Of a stretch of 64,000 nucleotides of DNA, positions 43,413 through 56,139 are shown piece after piece. The stretch is from positions 1,706,501 through 1,770,500 of the forward strand of contig NC_065429.1 in NCBI RefSeq assembly GCF_024362695.1. The letters are read 5' to 3'. How positions within the stretch are numbered: the first letter of the stretch is position 1; each line of letters starts with the position of its first letter. Source of the DNA: Pectinophora gossypiella (Eukaryota; Arthropoda; Insecta; Lepidoptera; Gelechiidae). The translations under genes and the position numbers were made by a program. The notes beneath the pieces are model-generated. The model searched no databases and had not been told where the DNA came from. It saw nothing but the letters and a program-made list of their open reading frames with translations.

Positions 43413-45604
43413 TGTCTAAGAGAAATATAAGAATGTTTAATTCCAATTCGCAGGAAAATTTTCTAAAATGGTAACTTTCCAACTTGCCAATTTCCCAAAA
43501 TGAGTAGAAGGAAACAGGTCTAAAAAGCCATTTTGAGCATTTCATCTAAAAAATCAATTATATATACTATTTGAATTTTCGCGCACATGTTTAAAACCAA
43601 TATTGTTTTTTTACACAAAGTGCTCAATTTGGCCTCTTTAGACCCCCAGAAATCATAACACATCACGCCTATATCCCCGAAGGAGTAGTCAGAAGTTTAT
43701 ACAATACACCCACTTCTCGCCAGTTATGTTTTCAGTCCCATGTAACAGAGGCGAGCCTTTACCACGCAGAAATCAATATCAAAATATTGTGGAAAAAAAT
43801 ATGCTTATGATATGAACATTGAAATAAATTCATATTCTTATATAAAAACCATTCGCTGTCACACTTGTATATACAGTCTTTATGATCAGAAAGTTTATTT
43901 CAAATAATATCAATATTATGTTTAGATTAATGATTAACATCTGTGATGTAATGGTTAGACATCTTGACTACCAAACTGGAGGTCGTGGGAGTGTAATAAA
44001 GAATACAACGTATAGAATAGTAACTCTCCTTCCTCCCCTCCCCGCACTAATTCGCATCAGGCGCCGACCTCACCTCCTCTGGGTGGTACTAAATTTTGAA
44101 TGGCCGTGGTTAGAGGAGCGCGGATTGTCTGTCTTCCTCACACACGCGGAAAGAATGAGATTTTTGTATGAAATGTCTAGGGTGGTTCTTGATCTCCGCA
44201 TTGGAGCAGCGTGGTGGTGAATGCGCCATATCCGCTTCGGTTGTTGATAAGAGGCCTGTGCCCAGCAGTGGGACGTATATAGGCTCGTTTATTTTACGTT
44301 ACAACAAAATAGAACAAACAAAATAATCTACAAAGACTGTATAATAAGTTGTACACTTAATTCTATAGATAGGTGTGCTTCAGAGCACCGGAAGTCATTA
44401 TACTTTTGCATTGACACATTATAATGACTTCCGCTACACCGAAATTCATCCGGACACAAAAAATAGGCGGCAATCCAATTATTACGAGACCGATTTGAAA
44501 CAGTAAGCCGTTTGTGGTTTAACATTATTATGCCAGTGAAATAAAACTGTTATTAATTATTCATAATTCAATAGATGATTGATAAATTTATGGTGGACGT
44601 AATGAAAATATATTGCTTTCAATAAGGCTGAAAAATTAGGCGAAATGAGTGTAAGACTTCATTAATTTCATTTAAATTTGACAGTTCTAATACTAGTGTC
44701 ACAGAATAAAGAATAACACTATTTATAGAACGGACACATTTCGCCCCGCACCATTTTGTATCGAAGGTTTATTTTATACGTCTTAAAATATATTATATTC
44801 TCGTAAAAGCTTTTATAATAGAAAAAAAAACTACATTTTTCTTCAATTAGTTTAAATTTCACTTGACACTTGGTTGGTAACTAGACTTTTTCCAAGGGAC
44901 GTCACAGTGAAAATTAAAAATCATCTTAATAAAAAAACTATTGGACAATATTATCGTTAAATAATAAACTACCATATCCGACATATTTCATATTTTCTTG
45001 TTACAACAGTCAAATAGCCAATTACAACATTACAATACTGAGGGTTGGGCGCGAATCTCGGCGCGGATCATCTGAGACGATTACATTTGAAAGAATTAAA
45101 TCGACCCCAGTAGAACTATAGCGGTAAGCGGCAAATGTGCGAAATCGTCGACCACGCCGGCGGGGTCGGTGTCTGAGTAATTGTGACACCGCAAATAACA
45201 AATTATGTAGTAGTACAGAACTGTCAAACTAAATTGAAACGCAACTTTTTATCTGTCAGAATGAACTGCCTACACGTACGCGAGTCATTACTCGACCAAT
45301 AGTCGTGTAACTTTTATCTACGGAGATAGTATACGCGTTTATTGGTCGAACTGTTATTATCGCGTCTACATAGATAGCGCCCGGTCATGGCTAAAAATAT
45401 GTATATACTTTAGAACCGTGTCGCGTTAGCATAATTGACATTTATGTTTTAATAATTGCGTAATTTCCTAGGTCAAAAATAAATTACGAAATGTTAATTA
45501 GTAAAAACGTTTTCATTTGAACAAGTTCGATATTCTATCACGTTTCTCTATGACGTGACGGTGTATGTTTCAAACAAATAGGGCAGCATTTAATCGAATA
45601 TAAA
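43413..45604. other. no gene; repeat scraps
   Basis: It holds a fragment of the TTGCTTTTTAGATGAATTGC repeat at 43485-43660, a diverged zeta repeat at 43998-44190, a SINE A tail at 44190-44305, a hairpin on CGGAAGTCATTATA at 44391-44434, and a Jockey 3' UTR piece at 45042-45175. Confidence 0.55.
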
Positions 45605-46075
45605 AGAGTTGGTAGAGCACGACTACAAGATCGGTTATGTACTAGGACTTGGCTCACAAAAACAGCACTGTACAGAAAAGGCGTTCTCTCCATGGCTCCT
45701 AGAATTTATAATCAGGTTCCAAAATCAATTAGAGACATAACATGTGATTTGACATTTAAAAAGGAACTATTTACGTTTCTGGTAAACAACACCTTCTATT
45801 CAGTTGACGAATTTTTTGTCCTGAAATGAACTGACTTAATCTTTTATACTTTAACTTTTATATTATTGTGACAATTATTAATAATAAATTTATATCTTTA
45901 ATAATGTAAAAAATATAATAGGGCATGCATAATTAGTAGAGAATGTTTAATTAATTTATATTTCTACGCCGACTGGCAGATCACAGCGCTCTAACATATA
46001 TATATATAGAGTAGTATATAGAGTAGGTTGTTATACCTACTCTACCTGTGTTTCACAAATAAATCAATTTGTATT
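45605..46075 (+). pseudogene. LINE reverse transcriptase C-terminus and 3' UTR
   Basis: About 75 codons read RARLQDRLCTRTWLTKTALY ... KELFTFLVNNTFYSVDEFFV and end in TGA near 45829. This is the last part of a CR1/Jockey-type ORF2, different from the LINE at 1-3240. The 3' UTR ends with CCTGTGTTTCACAAATAAAT. It is 5'-truncated, so non-functional. Confidence 0.8.
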
Positions 46076-48100
46076 TGTAAAGATCAATTATAAAATGCTA
46101 ATCTAGAAATAGAAGCAAATTTAATTTTACTTGTATTTTCGAATTTTATTTATGAAATAAGTAACAATGAGTACGACGTTTGACCGTTTTTATTGATGAC
46201 GTCACAGGACAGTATTTCCATACAAACTCGGGAGAAAACTTCCGTTTTGACGTTTCGTTTAAAAAGTATCACGCTTGACTAGGTTGTCAAGTAGCTTATT
46301 CCGTAGAAATTTATTGTTATGACGTATAATAAAAAGTGACTGATTTGACTAATGGAAACCATACAATTACGTAAAATAATTGGATTCGACTTGGTTCTGA
46401 CGTACATATCCATATTTGTAGACATAACCGTACATTAACACCCGTATTTTAAGATGTTCTAACATGTTTATTGGACTCGGCCTTAGCTGAGAATTTTCGT
46501 ATTTTTAGTTGACATTTACTCGACTTGAGGACTTTACTCACTGGAGTCGAGCATGTCATACTGCCAACATAATAATACGAAAATCATGACGTCATGCCTT
46601 ACTGGAGGAAACTAGAGGCCGCCTCTACTGGAAACGGAGTCACGGAAAGTTGGAGTTAACGTCTTAGAATATGGATGTTAAGTGTTAATTCGCAAATGTT
46701 CTATTGCTGTTACCAATGGACATGAGTTTTATCACCAGTATGTATTAATATTTCGAATGTTCGATAAATTACTGGAAAAACATGTTTGGTTTTAATTTAA
46801 AAGTCTATCACATTTTTAATCACTGGATTTCGCAAATTAATTCCAAGCATATTATGACATTATTTTAAAAGTGCTTTAGAAGATAATGTATGTATTGTAT
46901 ATAGTACCGTATATACGCTATTTTTACAGTGTATTTAAGTTTTGGATTAATCTTAGGGGAATTGTTGAGTTTATGGTCGATTTATTTTTTCTTGCAGTTA
47001 TCAATACTTATTACTTATCTCGCTCAAAATTGGGCAGTATCCTTCAAAGATAAATTATGAAATTCTGTTTACTAAATAAGAACAGATCTAAAACTGACGA
47101 AAAACATTTTCTTTTTTCTATTTAACTTATTTATGAATTTTATTCAAGAAACACGTAATAATATGTCTTGACATTTTATCGCTTTTTCTATGACGTCACA
47201 GGTTGCTTTTACACCATGGTCAGATCCAGAATCATTACGCTTGAATCAAATTACTTTTCTGTCTGTCACAAATTCTAAATATCCGTCTATCTATGACTGT
47301 CAATCGACATAATTTTAAAAATACTATTAAACTTAGAAAAATCAAATCGACCATTGCTTTATTAGACTAACTACCAACGGTAATAGGGAACATGCATGAA
47401 TAATAAATTTGATATGAAGACTAAAGAAATAACTCAAGAGTGAGCATTATGAAAAATATACCTGTCCCTTTCTTCATAAGGACTTTTCTAAGGAACCAGA
47501 TATGGCGCGCGTAGGCAATGACTTCGGACGTCTCTTTCTAACTAAAGACAAGACTTCTAACTTGAACACTAATTTAGATTTTTTTTGCATACTAGTTTTA
47601 ATTAAAAAAATACATCGTGCACATTCCCTATTTCAATATCCTGTAGGGTTCAATTTCCTTGTTTCAATTGCATTTTGGTTTACAAGTTACTATTTTATAC
47701 AAGTTTTAATTCCATAGACGTGTACAGTTTCGGCGCTTCGTAAAAAGTATCTGATTTGATTATGTCCTCTTGCCTATTTTTAACACAAAGCAAATAGTCT
47801 AACGACCGCACAGACTTTCCTCATTTTGTCTAAGAGCAGCAGCTAACGGTCGCCAGACCTTTGTCATTTTGTCTAAGAGCTAACGGTCGCCAGACCTTCG
47901 TCATTTTGTAAAAGCTGATGCTATCTGGTAGCAACGAATGCAACGATCAGCAATTATGAAGCTTGGTTCATCGCGGCTTTGGCAAGTAACAGGCAAGGCA
48001 GGAGTACAAAAACGTGAAAATGCCGACGTTCGAAAAAGATTACAAGCTATCGGGTGGCTTTGAATAGTTATTTACTGATATTATAAGCGAAAGTGTTTTG
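46076..48100. other. no gene; MITE epsilon and AT-rich repeats
   Basis: MITE epsilon copy 2 is at 46436-46680. The AT-rich repeat shared with 28970-29190 recurs near 46120-46345 and 47030-47200. At about 47826-47925 two near-identical units of TTTGTCTAAGAGC ... TAACGGTCGCCAGACCTT lie in tandem. No coding frame is convincing. Confidence 0.55.
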
Positions 48101-48322
48101 TACACACATCGACACCTCCAGCAACTCGCAGTGGAGCAACGCGGTGGAGGGGAGGCCTGTGCCCAGTGGTGGGACTTTTATACGCTGTTAACATTTTTAA
48201 TATTTTGTATAATTGTTATAAATGCCCGCAATGGAGCAGCGTGGTAGAGTACGCTCCATACCCCCTCCGGTTGATTGAGGGGAGGCCTGTGCCCAGCAGT
48301 GGGACGTATATAGGCAGTTTAT
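48100..48322 (+). mobile_element. two SINE A 3' ends
   Basis: 48103-48182 and 48228-48322 both carry GGAGCAGCGTGG-type sequence and GGCCTGTGCCCAG. Only the second has the full GTGGGACGTATATAGGC. Heads are missing. Confidence 0.75.
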
Positions 48323-48334
48323 GATATGTTATAA

Positions 48335-48530
48335 ATGCGAAAATAACTCCGCCTTTCCGCGTTACACTTTCACGCCAAACCTACTAAACCGATTTTGATG
48401 AAATTTGGTACAGCAATAGATTAGACTTTTGGAAAAAACATAAAAATATTTTTATATTTCGCGCACGCGATATCCGAGATCCACGCGGACGGAGTTGGCT
48501 ACTCGTATAAAATAGTAACTTGCAACTGGA
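48335..48530. repeat. Helitron-like or related repeat fragment
   Basis: TTATAAATGCGAAAATAACT and CCGATTTTGATGAAATTTGG are typical of abundant lepidopteran repeats with Helitron-like starts. The 3' end is not present. Confidence 0.4.
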
Positions 48531-48727
48531 TACAATGCGGTATCTATCAGATGCATCAGCCATTTTATTAAATTCTTTTCACAATTGCACCATACACGTT
48601 CGTTATCAGTATTGCGATCCTTATTTATTTAATTCCAGTAATTGTTAGTATATTTTAGTAAGACATGAAATGAGTGATATGAATTGAACTTTAAAACATA
48701 ATGGTGCCAATTGGCGCGCACACAAAC

Positions 48728-49205
48728 TTAACACGTTCAACGCCACGCGGCCCACGGGTGGGCCAAAAGAGAATTCTCATTCAGGCCACACCAAAATCAT
48801 GATTTCCGTCATTTTTTACAATACATTGTTTTAAGTTTACGCGGTTATTATCATAATTAAAGCACATAATAACGGGTTCTTACCGCGTTGAAATGGGGAT
48901 CATCAGTCATCCCGTGATCATGGCACTTGCAACAGTGTCGAAATATCGGGAGTCTCATATCCCCATTTAAACGCGGTAAGAACCCGTTATTATGTGATTT
49001 AATAAATTTTTTACAATGTTGTTTCTAATCGTTGAAAAATATGTTTATTTGCACTAATAATTAAAAACTATGGTTTATTTGCGACAAAAACATCGAAATT
49101 GGCAACGTGGCTCACGGGTGACCCCCGTGGCCTGAATGGTTCAGTACAGGTTGGCTCACCGGTGTCTAACAACTAGCTTTTTTTGCGTGGCGTTGAACGT
49201 GTTAA
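48728..49205. mobile_element. piggyBac-like MITE (TTAA, 17-bp TIR)
   Basis: TTAA at 48728-48731 and 49202-49205. TIR CACGTTCAACGCCACGC at 48732-48748 and its exact complement at 49185-49201. TTAA duplication is the rule for piggyBac. It has no transposase and hosts a MITE delta. Confidence 0.88.
48863..48996. mobile_element. MITE family delta nested in piggyBac-like MITE
   Basis: Perfect inverted ends CACATAATAACGGGTTCTTA and CCGCG to their complement at 48972-48996. Fragments of the family are at 6741-6830 and 60312-60402. Confidence 0.88.
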
Positions 49206-49489
49206 CATAAAAACTGGACAGCTTTTCAACTGTGCCGTCTTTCTTTCAAATGCAAGAAAGGGACGGAGCTAGCTATAAACCTGTCAAATTAAGTAGGTGG
49301 TTGCTCTAATCGGCGCCATTATTACATTAGTAATCTTATAACGAACTAAAATGGACGTAAAATGAACTTACTGAGAGTCATAAAATTAATATCTTTAGTA
49401 CAAAGTTTTGGGTTTGACGTTGTTAATACAACTTCATGGTAAATTCACGCCCGTGTCCCCGAAGGGGTAGGCAGAGGTTTAGAGGTTAG

Positions 49490-49785
49490 TACGGTCACGA
49501 GCATTAATATGTATGCACTTTGGGGTACCAAACACCTTTGGGGGACACGGTAGTGTCACATTAACTTTTTTGACAAATTGAACTGTAAGTCTCACTAAAT
49601 GTCAAATATGTTAGTGCGACAGAGTCCTAAAGTGGGTGCCCAGTTGGACGCGAACCTCGGCTCAGGGCGTCGTCTGAGAGGAAAAAATATTTGAAAGAAT
49701 TAATCGACCCTAGTGGGTCGATAGCGATAAGCGCTGAATGAGGGAAATCGTCGACCACGTCGGCGGGGTCGGTATCGGGGCCCAA
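49490..49785. mobile_element. MITE alpha fused to Jockey 3' UTR fragment
   Basis: MITE alpha (+) runs 49490-49637 with an internal insertion near 49525-49548 and stops at CCTAAAGTGGGT. There it joins a Jockey 3' UTR piece (-) to 49785. Confidence 0.7.
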
Positions 49786-50913
49786 TCCTGGAAACCATGT
49801 GATATCAATTCTCTAGAAATATAATATAAAGTTGATCTCAATATTACCAACATCAAACCAAAAACTACGTATTAAATATAGCCATACAAAATAAAATCTT
49901 ACATTTATATGAAAATTAAAAAAAAAAAACAAAAACATAGCACCTCCTACCATCCGAGTACAATTTACATAAGAAATATTCAATAAAATATAAAAAATAT
50001 CAAAACAAAATTTATGTTTATTATTACTTTCCTTTATTTTGCAGTCACACATACAAACGTCATACAGTTACACACTTTGTATGAAAGGAGCCTTCCTCAA
50101 TGATTTCTAATGTTTTATAATACTACGTATAGAACGGCAACTCTCCGCTCCCCACCAGCGGCTGAGCTAGGTTTACCTCACCCCCTCGGTCTCACTTTAG
50201 TCTTCAATCGTATGGCGTCAGACGTCACACACACAGATGCGCGTGTACGATAACGTCAATGTGTAGTGTCTGTGTAAAACGAGGTGTTTTGTATGAAGTG
50301 TCCGGGGTGTAGTGTAGGGCTTAAAGTAGTAAGACCGAATGTTCTTTTAAAATCCAAAACCCATTGTTTAACTATTGTGTCTGGGAATCTCGGCGTTAAG
50401 AGGATAAGGGTGAACTGTAGCATAAGGCACAATAGATCTTACAGGTAGCAGTAATACAGTGCATGTTATCAGAAGACCTGCGGACTTAGCACCGTAAGCG
50501 CGCGACTCTATCTCGCCTCGACATACGTCACCCGTCACTCTCTCACAGTACTGCACAGAAAGAGACAGACGATCTCTGTCGAGGCGAGAAAGAGTCACGT
50601 GCTTACGGTGCTAGGCCTGCAGGTATGCTCAAAACTGACAGCTAGCATTTCAAGGTTAGCCCAGCTGACGTCATCCGACCTTACGTTGCCATTTCGTAAA
50701 ACATAATTCACCCACGTCCAATGTTTTTAATTTACTTTGCATGGAAATTATCTACTTTTAGCAAAATATTTACGTACAGTTTTAATGCTTTTTATATATG
50801 TGACAAGTGATAGTAATTAAATACATTAGTCAGTAATTCATTTGATTTTCAATAATAAAATTGACGTCCTTGGAATGTTGGAGATACCAATTGAATGGTA
50901 ACACTTACGCCAT
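49786..50913. other. no gene; zeta repeat and a palindromic MITE
   Basis: Zeta repeat at 50118-50320. MITE with about 45-bp TIRs at 50476-50624 (ACCTGCGGACTTAGCACCGT and GCTTACGGTGCTAGGCCTGC). The remainder is unassigned. Confidence 0.6.
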
Positions 50914-51107
50914 CAATGGTCCAACAGTAAGATGATCCGTGCTTCGGAAGGCACGTTAAGCCGTTGGTCCCGATTACTATGATGTAAGTATGTAGTCACT
51001 AGTCGTTACATGAGCCATGTCAGGGGCCTTTGGCGACTCAATAGTAACCCTGACACCGGGGTTGATGAGGTTGGTAATCCACCTCACAACCCACACGATA
51101 AGAAGAC
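50914..51107 (+). mobile_element. SINE B, headless copy
   Basis: Starts at GGTCCAACAGTAAGATGATC, keeps the core and the hairpin tail, ends CACACGATAAGAAGA. A LINE theta tail follows at once (51112-51225). Confidence 0.75.
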
Positions 51108-51390
51108 CCTAAGGTTGCCTGGTAGAAACTGCTGTTTAACGGTAAGGCTGATTGTGTTTATTTTATTCGTCTGTACATATTTTGTGTTTGTTTTTGTGCA
51201 ATAAAGAATTACTGATTGATTGAGATTTCTTAGACGCTACATTTAACTAGTTACAGGGTACGAAATCAGGGTATCCTAGTTTAGGCTCCAGCCTCTACAA
51301 TTATTAATGTTCATGTTATAATATTATTGTAAATTAGTATAAGAACAAAGTTATTTATCTGTAGAGGAAATAAATATTTTTACATACTTT

Positions 51391-51715
51391 ACAGCCTCCG
51401 TGGTCTAGTGGTTAGAGCGTTAGGCTCACAATCTGGAGGTCCGGGTTCGATTCCCGATGGGGACATTGTCGAAATCACTTTGTGAGACTGTCCTTTGTTT
51501 GGTAAGGACTTTTCAGGCTTGAATCACCTGATTGTTCGAAAAAAGTAAGATGATTCCGTGCTTCGGAGGTCACGTTAAGCCGTTAAAAACACCTCCACCA
51601 ACACGCAGTGGAGCAGCGTGGTGGAGTATGCTCCATACCCCCTTCGGTTGATTGAGGGGAGGCCTGTGCCCAGCAGTCGGACGTATATAGGCTATTTATG
51701 TTTATGTTATGTACT
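51391..51715 (+). mobile_element. SINE A, copy 4
   Basis: Complete head (TGGTCTAGTGGTTAGAGCGT, GGTTCGATTCCC) and tail. The core is cut short after TTAAGCCGTT by a small deletion. Confidence 0.88.
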
Positions 51716-51893
51716 TTACTTCCTAGTTTATTTTACTTTATTTTTGACACGTGCGTAATTTTTATCTAACTGTCTACACGTTGTCTGAATTGTAGTTTTC
51801 CACTGTTTGTTTTTTGTTTGTGTGTGATAATCGTATCAATTGAGTGACGTATTTTGTTATTTGAGATCATATTTTTATTATTTACTAGCGACT

Positions 51894-52058
51894 TCGCTCG
51901 GGTGCAACGTTGAGGAAAAAATGCAATTATTTACGCCATCACATTAAAACCTCAAAAATAACAGTATTTCGCCACTATTTAATGGATGTTATTATACATA
52001 TAAACCTTCCTCTTGAATCACTGTATCTATTCAAAAAACCGCATCAAAATCCGTTGCG
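51894..52058 (-). mobile_element. Helitron-like fragment
   Basis: On - it ends GCACCCGAGCGAAGTCGCTA then GT, the usual GC-rich hairpin and CTAGT terminus. The sequence ACCGCATCAAAATCCGTTGC is common in lepidopteran repeats. The start is missing. Confidence 0.5.
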
Positions 52059-52065
52059 TAGTTCG

Positions 52066-52212
52066 TACGGTCACGAGCATTAATATGTATACACTTTGGT
52101 ACCATGTCACATTAACTTTTTTGACAAATTGAACTGTAAGTCTCACTAAATATCAAATATGTTAGTGCGACACGAGTCCTAAAGTGGGTACATTATATTG
52201 CTCATGACTGTA
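52066..52212 (+). mobile_element. MITE family alpha, copy
   Basis: Full copy with ends TACGGTCACGAGCATTAATA and ATATTGCTCATGACTGTA. Confidence 0.85.
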
Positions 52213-52261
52213 CTATTGTATACATAATGTAGATTTTTTTTCTATTATTTTTTTTTATTAA

Positions 52262-52447
52262 AAATCACAGGAGTTCTAGTACGGCTTTGAAATAGACTAC
52301 TCTGGGCGCCATCCCACTCGCGTCAGACAGAGTACTGCGGGGCGGAAGGCAAGAGGGAAACCACTGCCCTATTTTTCCCTAAAAAAGTAGCATGGTGAAA
52401 ATGCTGCACCGACAAGAGCGTGGCTCTTAAATTGATGATGATGATGT
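52262..52447 (+). mobile_element. RTE-derived short element, copy 3
   Basis: Leader part CAGAGTACTGCGGGGCGGAA to AAAAAAGTAGCATGG, joined to TGAAAATGCTGCACCGACAA and the GATGATGATG tail. The best preserved of the three. Confidence 0.8.
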
Positions 52448-52877
52448 CCACCGGGATTCGTATTATGCTGAACATTCTCGGGAACAGCATATAATAGGAC
52501 TCAAACTCGGAGCTCTTGTAAATCCGTGGCGAGTTTTCCTAAGCACAAGTGGTACGAACCAGACATCCCATTTAATTATAAATTATAGATACAATCTCCG
52601 TTATCTTACACTTTGAAGTTAGATTTTATCAACAAAAGATAACATAATTAAAACATGTCTGCGATAGATATTAACATAATTTGGTTTGTCAAATAGCGAT
52701 TAATGCTCTAATTTTAATTTATTTTAATGCATTTGATTTAATGCATATTTTTTCTTTTATTTTAATGTATGTCCGAGTCCAACTCACTTTTATGACATAC
52801 TGCAATGCCCTAGTAACAGGGTTCATGTACTGTTCCACCTATGTAAAACATAATATTTAAGATTTGTATAAGTATTG

Positions 52878-53024
52878 TACGGTCACGAGCATTAATATGT
52901 ATACACTTTGGTACCATGTCACATTCACTTTTTTGGCAAATTGAACTGTAAGTCTCACTAAATGTCAAATATGATAGTGCGACAGAGTCCTAAAGTGGGT
53001 ACATTATATTTGCTCATGACTGTA
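52878..53024 (+). mobile_element. MITE family alpha, copy
   Basis: Full copy, same ends as 52066-52212. Confidence 0.85.
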
Positions 53025-53604
53025 CATGATGGCAATAAATAAATAAATAAATTACTGAAAAAAATTATTCATCATTTGCAACCTTTCGCACTTGATTTTG
53101 TGTATTTATTTGCCAGCATCACGCTTGTATCCCCGAAGGGGTAGGCAGAGGTATAGCATTGTAGCAGAGTACAAACTCTGCACATACTGGCCTTTTGTTC
53201 GGACCATCATCATTTTAAATTACGAAATTCTCATTCCATTCGCATTTCCTTTCATTTTACTCACTGACTCACTGCATCCCCAACCTTCATAAAAACAACA
53301 AGTATATTATACTGTTTAGGGCCGTGCCCTCTAATTCCTAACTCTTGATTCTTTTGTGAAGTGTGTATATTGTGAACTATGTATATTCCTATCCTGTTTG
53401 TGAAGTGTTTTTAATAAACTGTATATATTCCTGCATGCTGCTTGCTTCTAATTTATCACCGTCATCACCAATCATTCCCCTACTCTGCCGGCACGTCGGG
53501 ATACCATACCCTCACCACCCAGCGTGCCGCAGTATATACACTAACTCCTCGCCAGCTATGTTTAAGCCCCATGTAATAGGGGGCGAGGCTATTGCCACTC
53601 TCTC

Positions 53605-53720
53605 TCTTTATTTAAGAGCTGCGCACTTGTCGGTGGAGTAATCGCCATTACTCCATAGATGGGGCGTGTAGAACGGTGGTTGCCCCAATCGCCTTCCGTT
53701 CCGCAGCCATTGTCATTGTG
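53605..53720 (-). mobile_element. short element with RTE-like 3' end
   Basis: On - it ends CTCCACCGACAAGTGCGCAG and CTCTTAAATAAAG, like the 3' end of the RTE at 36863-40352, with an unrelated body. Confidence 0.5.
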
Positions 53721-54423
53721 TGCTATTGCCAATAACCGGGCACAAATCCTGGAAACCACGTGATATCAATTATCTATGATCCAAACATGAGTTCATATAA
53801 AGTCGAATTCTGTGGTTGAGAGCCCGAGCCGTGATTCGAACCCGCGACACTACGTTGTAAGTCACACGTTCTCGCGAACAGAGCTATGACGGATATTAAC
53901 ACGAGTATATTCTGGGGGTGCAAAACACTTCATGAAAGCAATTCATCTAAACAGCAATATAGAAAGAAAGAAAGAAAGAAACATTTACTACTTCCGGACA
54001 CCACAGACACAGACAGACAGGTACATTACATTTAACACAGGACAGAAACCACACGGAAATCAATAAGTACATAGACAAAAAAAAATTACCAAAAAAAAAA
54101 AGGAAAACAAACCAAAATCATAAAAACAATAATGATAAAACTAAGTATTCTAAATGCAACGCACTGACGGCCCGATCATCTGCGGTGGAGTCCGAAATAA
54201 AAGGACCTCGCTCAGCATAAGTCGCGGCGTGGGCCACGACGCTGGTATTCTGCGGGCCCTGCCGAGTGAGGCCACGGACATCGCGGTATATATGTACATA
54301 GATACATTATATAGTAGTTTGATACTTGCGAACATTCTGTTAGACCAACGTGATAGGTGAGCCGTATCGCCGTCTATTAACCTTTGATCTGTGTGTGATA
54401 AGAATCCTGACCCATAGGACTGG

Positions 54424-54569
54424 TACGGTCACGAACATTAATATGTATACACTTTGGTACCATGTCACATTAACTTTTTTGACAAATTGAACTGTAAGTC
54501 TCATTAAATGTCAAATATGATAGTGCGACAGGGTTCTAAAGTGGGTACATGATATTGCTCATGACTGTA
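54424..54569 (+). mobile_element. MITE family alpha, copy
   Basis: Full copy, ends TACGGTCACGAACATTAATA and ATATTGCTCATGACTGTA. Confidence 0.85.
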
Positions 54570-56139
54570 CCTATTTTTACGTAATTATCAACTCTGATTC
54601 TATCGCAAAAGGTTTAATGGTCGAGCCAACTGTGTTAGTGAAAACTGCACTTGAGGTAAATTAATGTTATATAAACATAAATTGCTTCTATGCTTCTATG
54701 CTGTTCTGGGAGCAAATAAAAAACATAGAAAACGTTCAGCTGCTTGTCTTCCCGGGCATGTCGTAAAAACCGACAAAGGGATTGTGTCCTCTAACATGAT
54801 GGACTAATGTTATGGGCGATAGGCTGATCCCTTATCACCATAAGGTTCATCATATCCAGCTTACGACATCGTATCAACAGTGGCTGCAAGTCATCTTTGA
54901 TTACTTGTGGCTCTGCCCACCCCATTAGGGATTACGGGCGTGAGTTTATGTATGTATGTATGTATAAACATAAAATAAGTAGCTATAGACACTAATCATC
55001 CGAGGGGGGAGCCTGGGGTTCTGTACTACAAGCTAACGCTTCTCACAGACCCCAGTCTCTCTCACCAACCACTGTATCATAATCTTGTTTTATTGTTAAT
55101 TACCAATTATCGTGTTGATGTGAGAGTAATAAACATTATTTATTATTTATTTTATTATTATTTATGTATGTATAACGTGTGTATGTATGACTGTATTGCT
55201 TATAATGAGTACACATACACAACAACGCCGACGAACAATCACAGATTAAAAAAACAAAAATACCAATTTTTGAAAATGCAATTTCTAATACATAATACTT
55301 CTCGTTTTAATTCTAAATTACGATTCTTAATTTAGACTCGTGTTGAAATCATTGCATAAAGATTTAAAAAGTAAAAAATATTTTTTGGAAATATCATTTT
55401 TTTTAAGAAATAGCGACCTGCGCTTGAGATTTTTATTTTTGTTTTTTTTTTCGTATTTCCAAAAAGCCTCATAAAAAATAAAAGGGACCTTCTTTCTATT
55501 TTCATAAATCTAAAAAATAATAATCTAAACCGCAAATACGCCCGCCATGTTGTTTTACTTTTTTTTAATTACAATGATTTCAACACCCGCCGTTCTAGCC
55601 TGCCAATTACAATAAATTATAACAACCTAATTATTATAAAGTAATTTAGAATATTTTCATAATGTTGCCAATTTTGAAAATCATATTCCTGTTATTTTAG
55701 GAATGGACTTATTTAGACATTATTACCGTGTTTTTCTTTAAAACCGACAGAGGGATTGTGTACTTTCTAACATGATGGCTCACTTTATATGGTTGTAATT
55801 ACAGATTACAAATTTGTCGGCGAGGATGTGCTGCTTTTGAGGAGGTTATCGTGGTACCGAACAGAGTATAGTACCCCGCTAGCCACAAGTTGGTAGTGTG
55901 ACTAGGGATCGACGATCCGACGGTGTTATGTTGGAAGTTGTATATATGCGTCTTGCTGTGTAAACTTCGATATCGCGTTTCAGGACTGCTTGAAGACTGC
56001 ATTATTGAATGTGGCGCCATCTGTTGCATGGGGGCGGAACTAGCTGGCCAACTAGTTGGGTCATAACAAATATGTATAAAATACAGTAATAATGTCTGAA
56101 CAAATCGTGCTGTATCGTAGTGTTGCGATATATTTACGT
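54570..56139. other. no gene; downstream of CTDSPL2-like gene
   Basis: It holds an RTE tail scrap at 54905-54965 and the uncut repeat kappa at 55805-56045. The rest is AT-rich. The polyadenylation site of the CTDSPL2-like gene should lie at the right end, but I see no clear AATAAA on - close to the stop. Confidence 0.5.
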
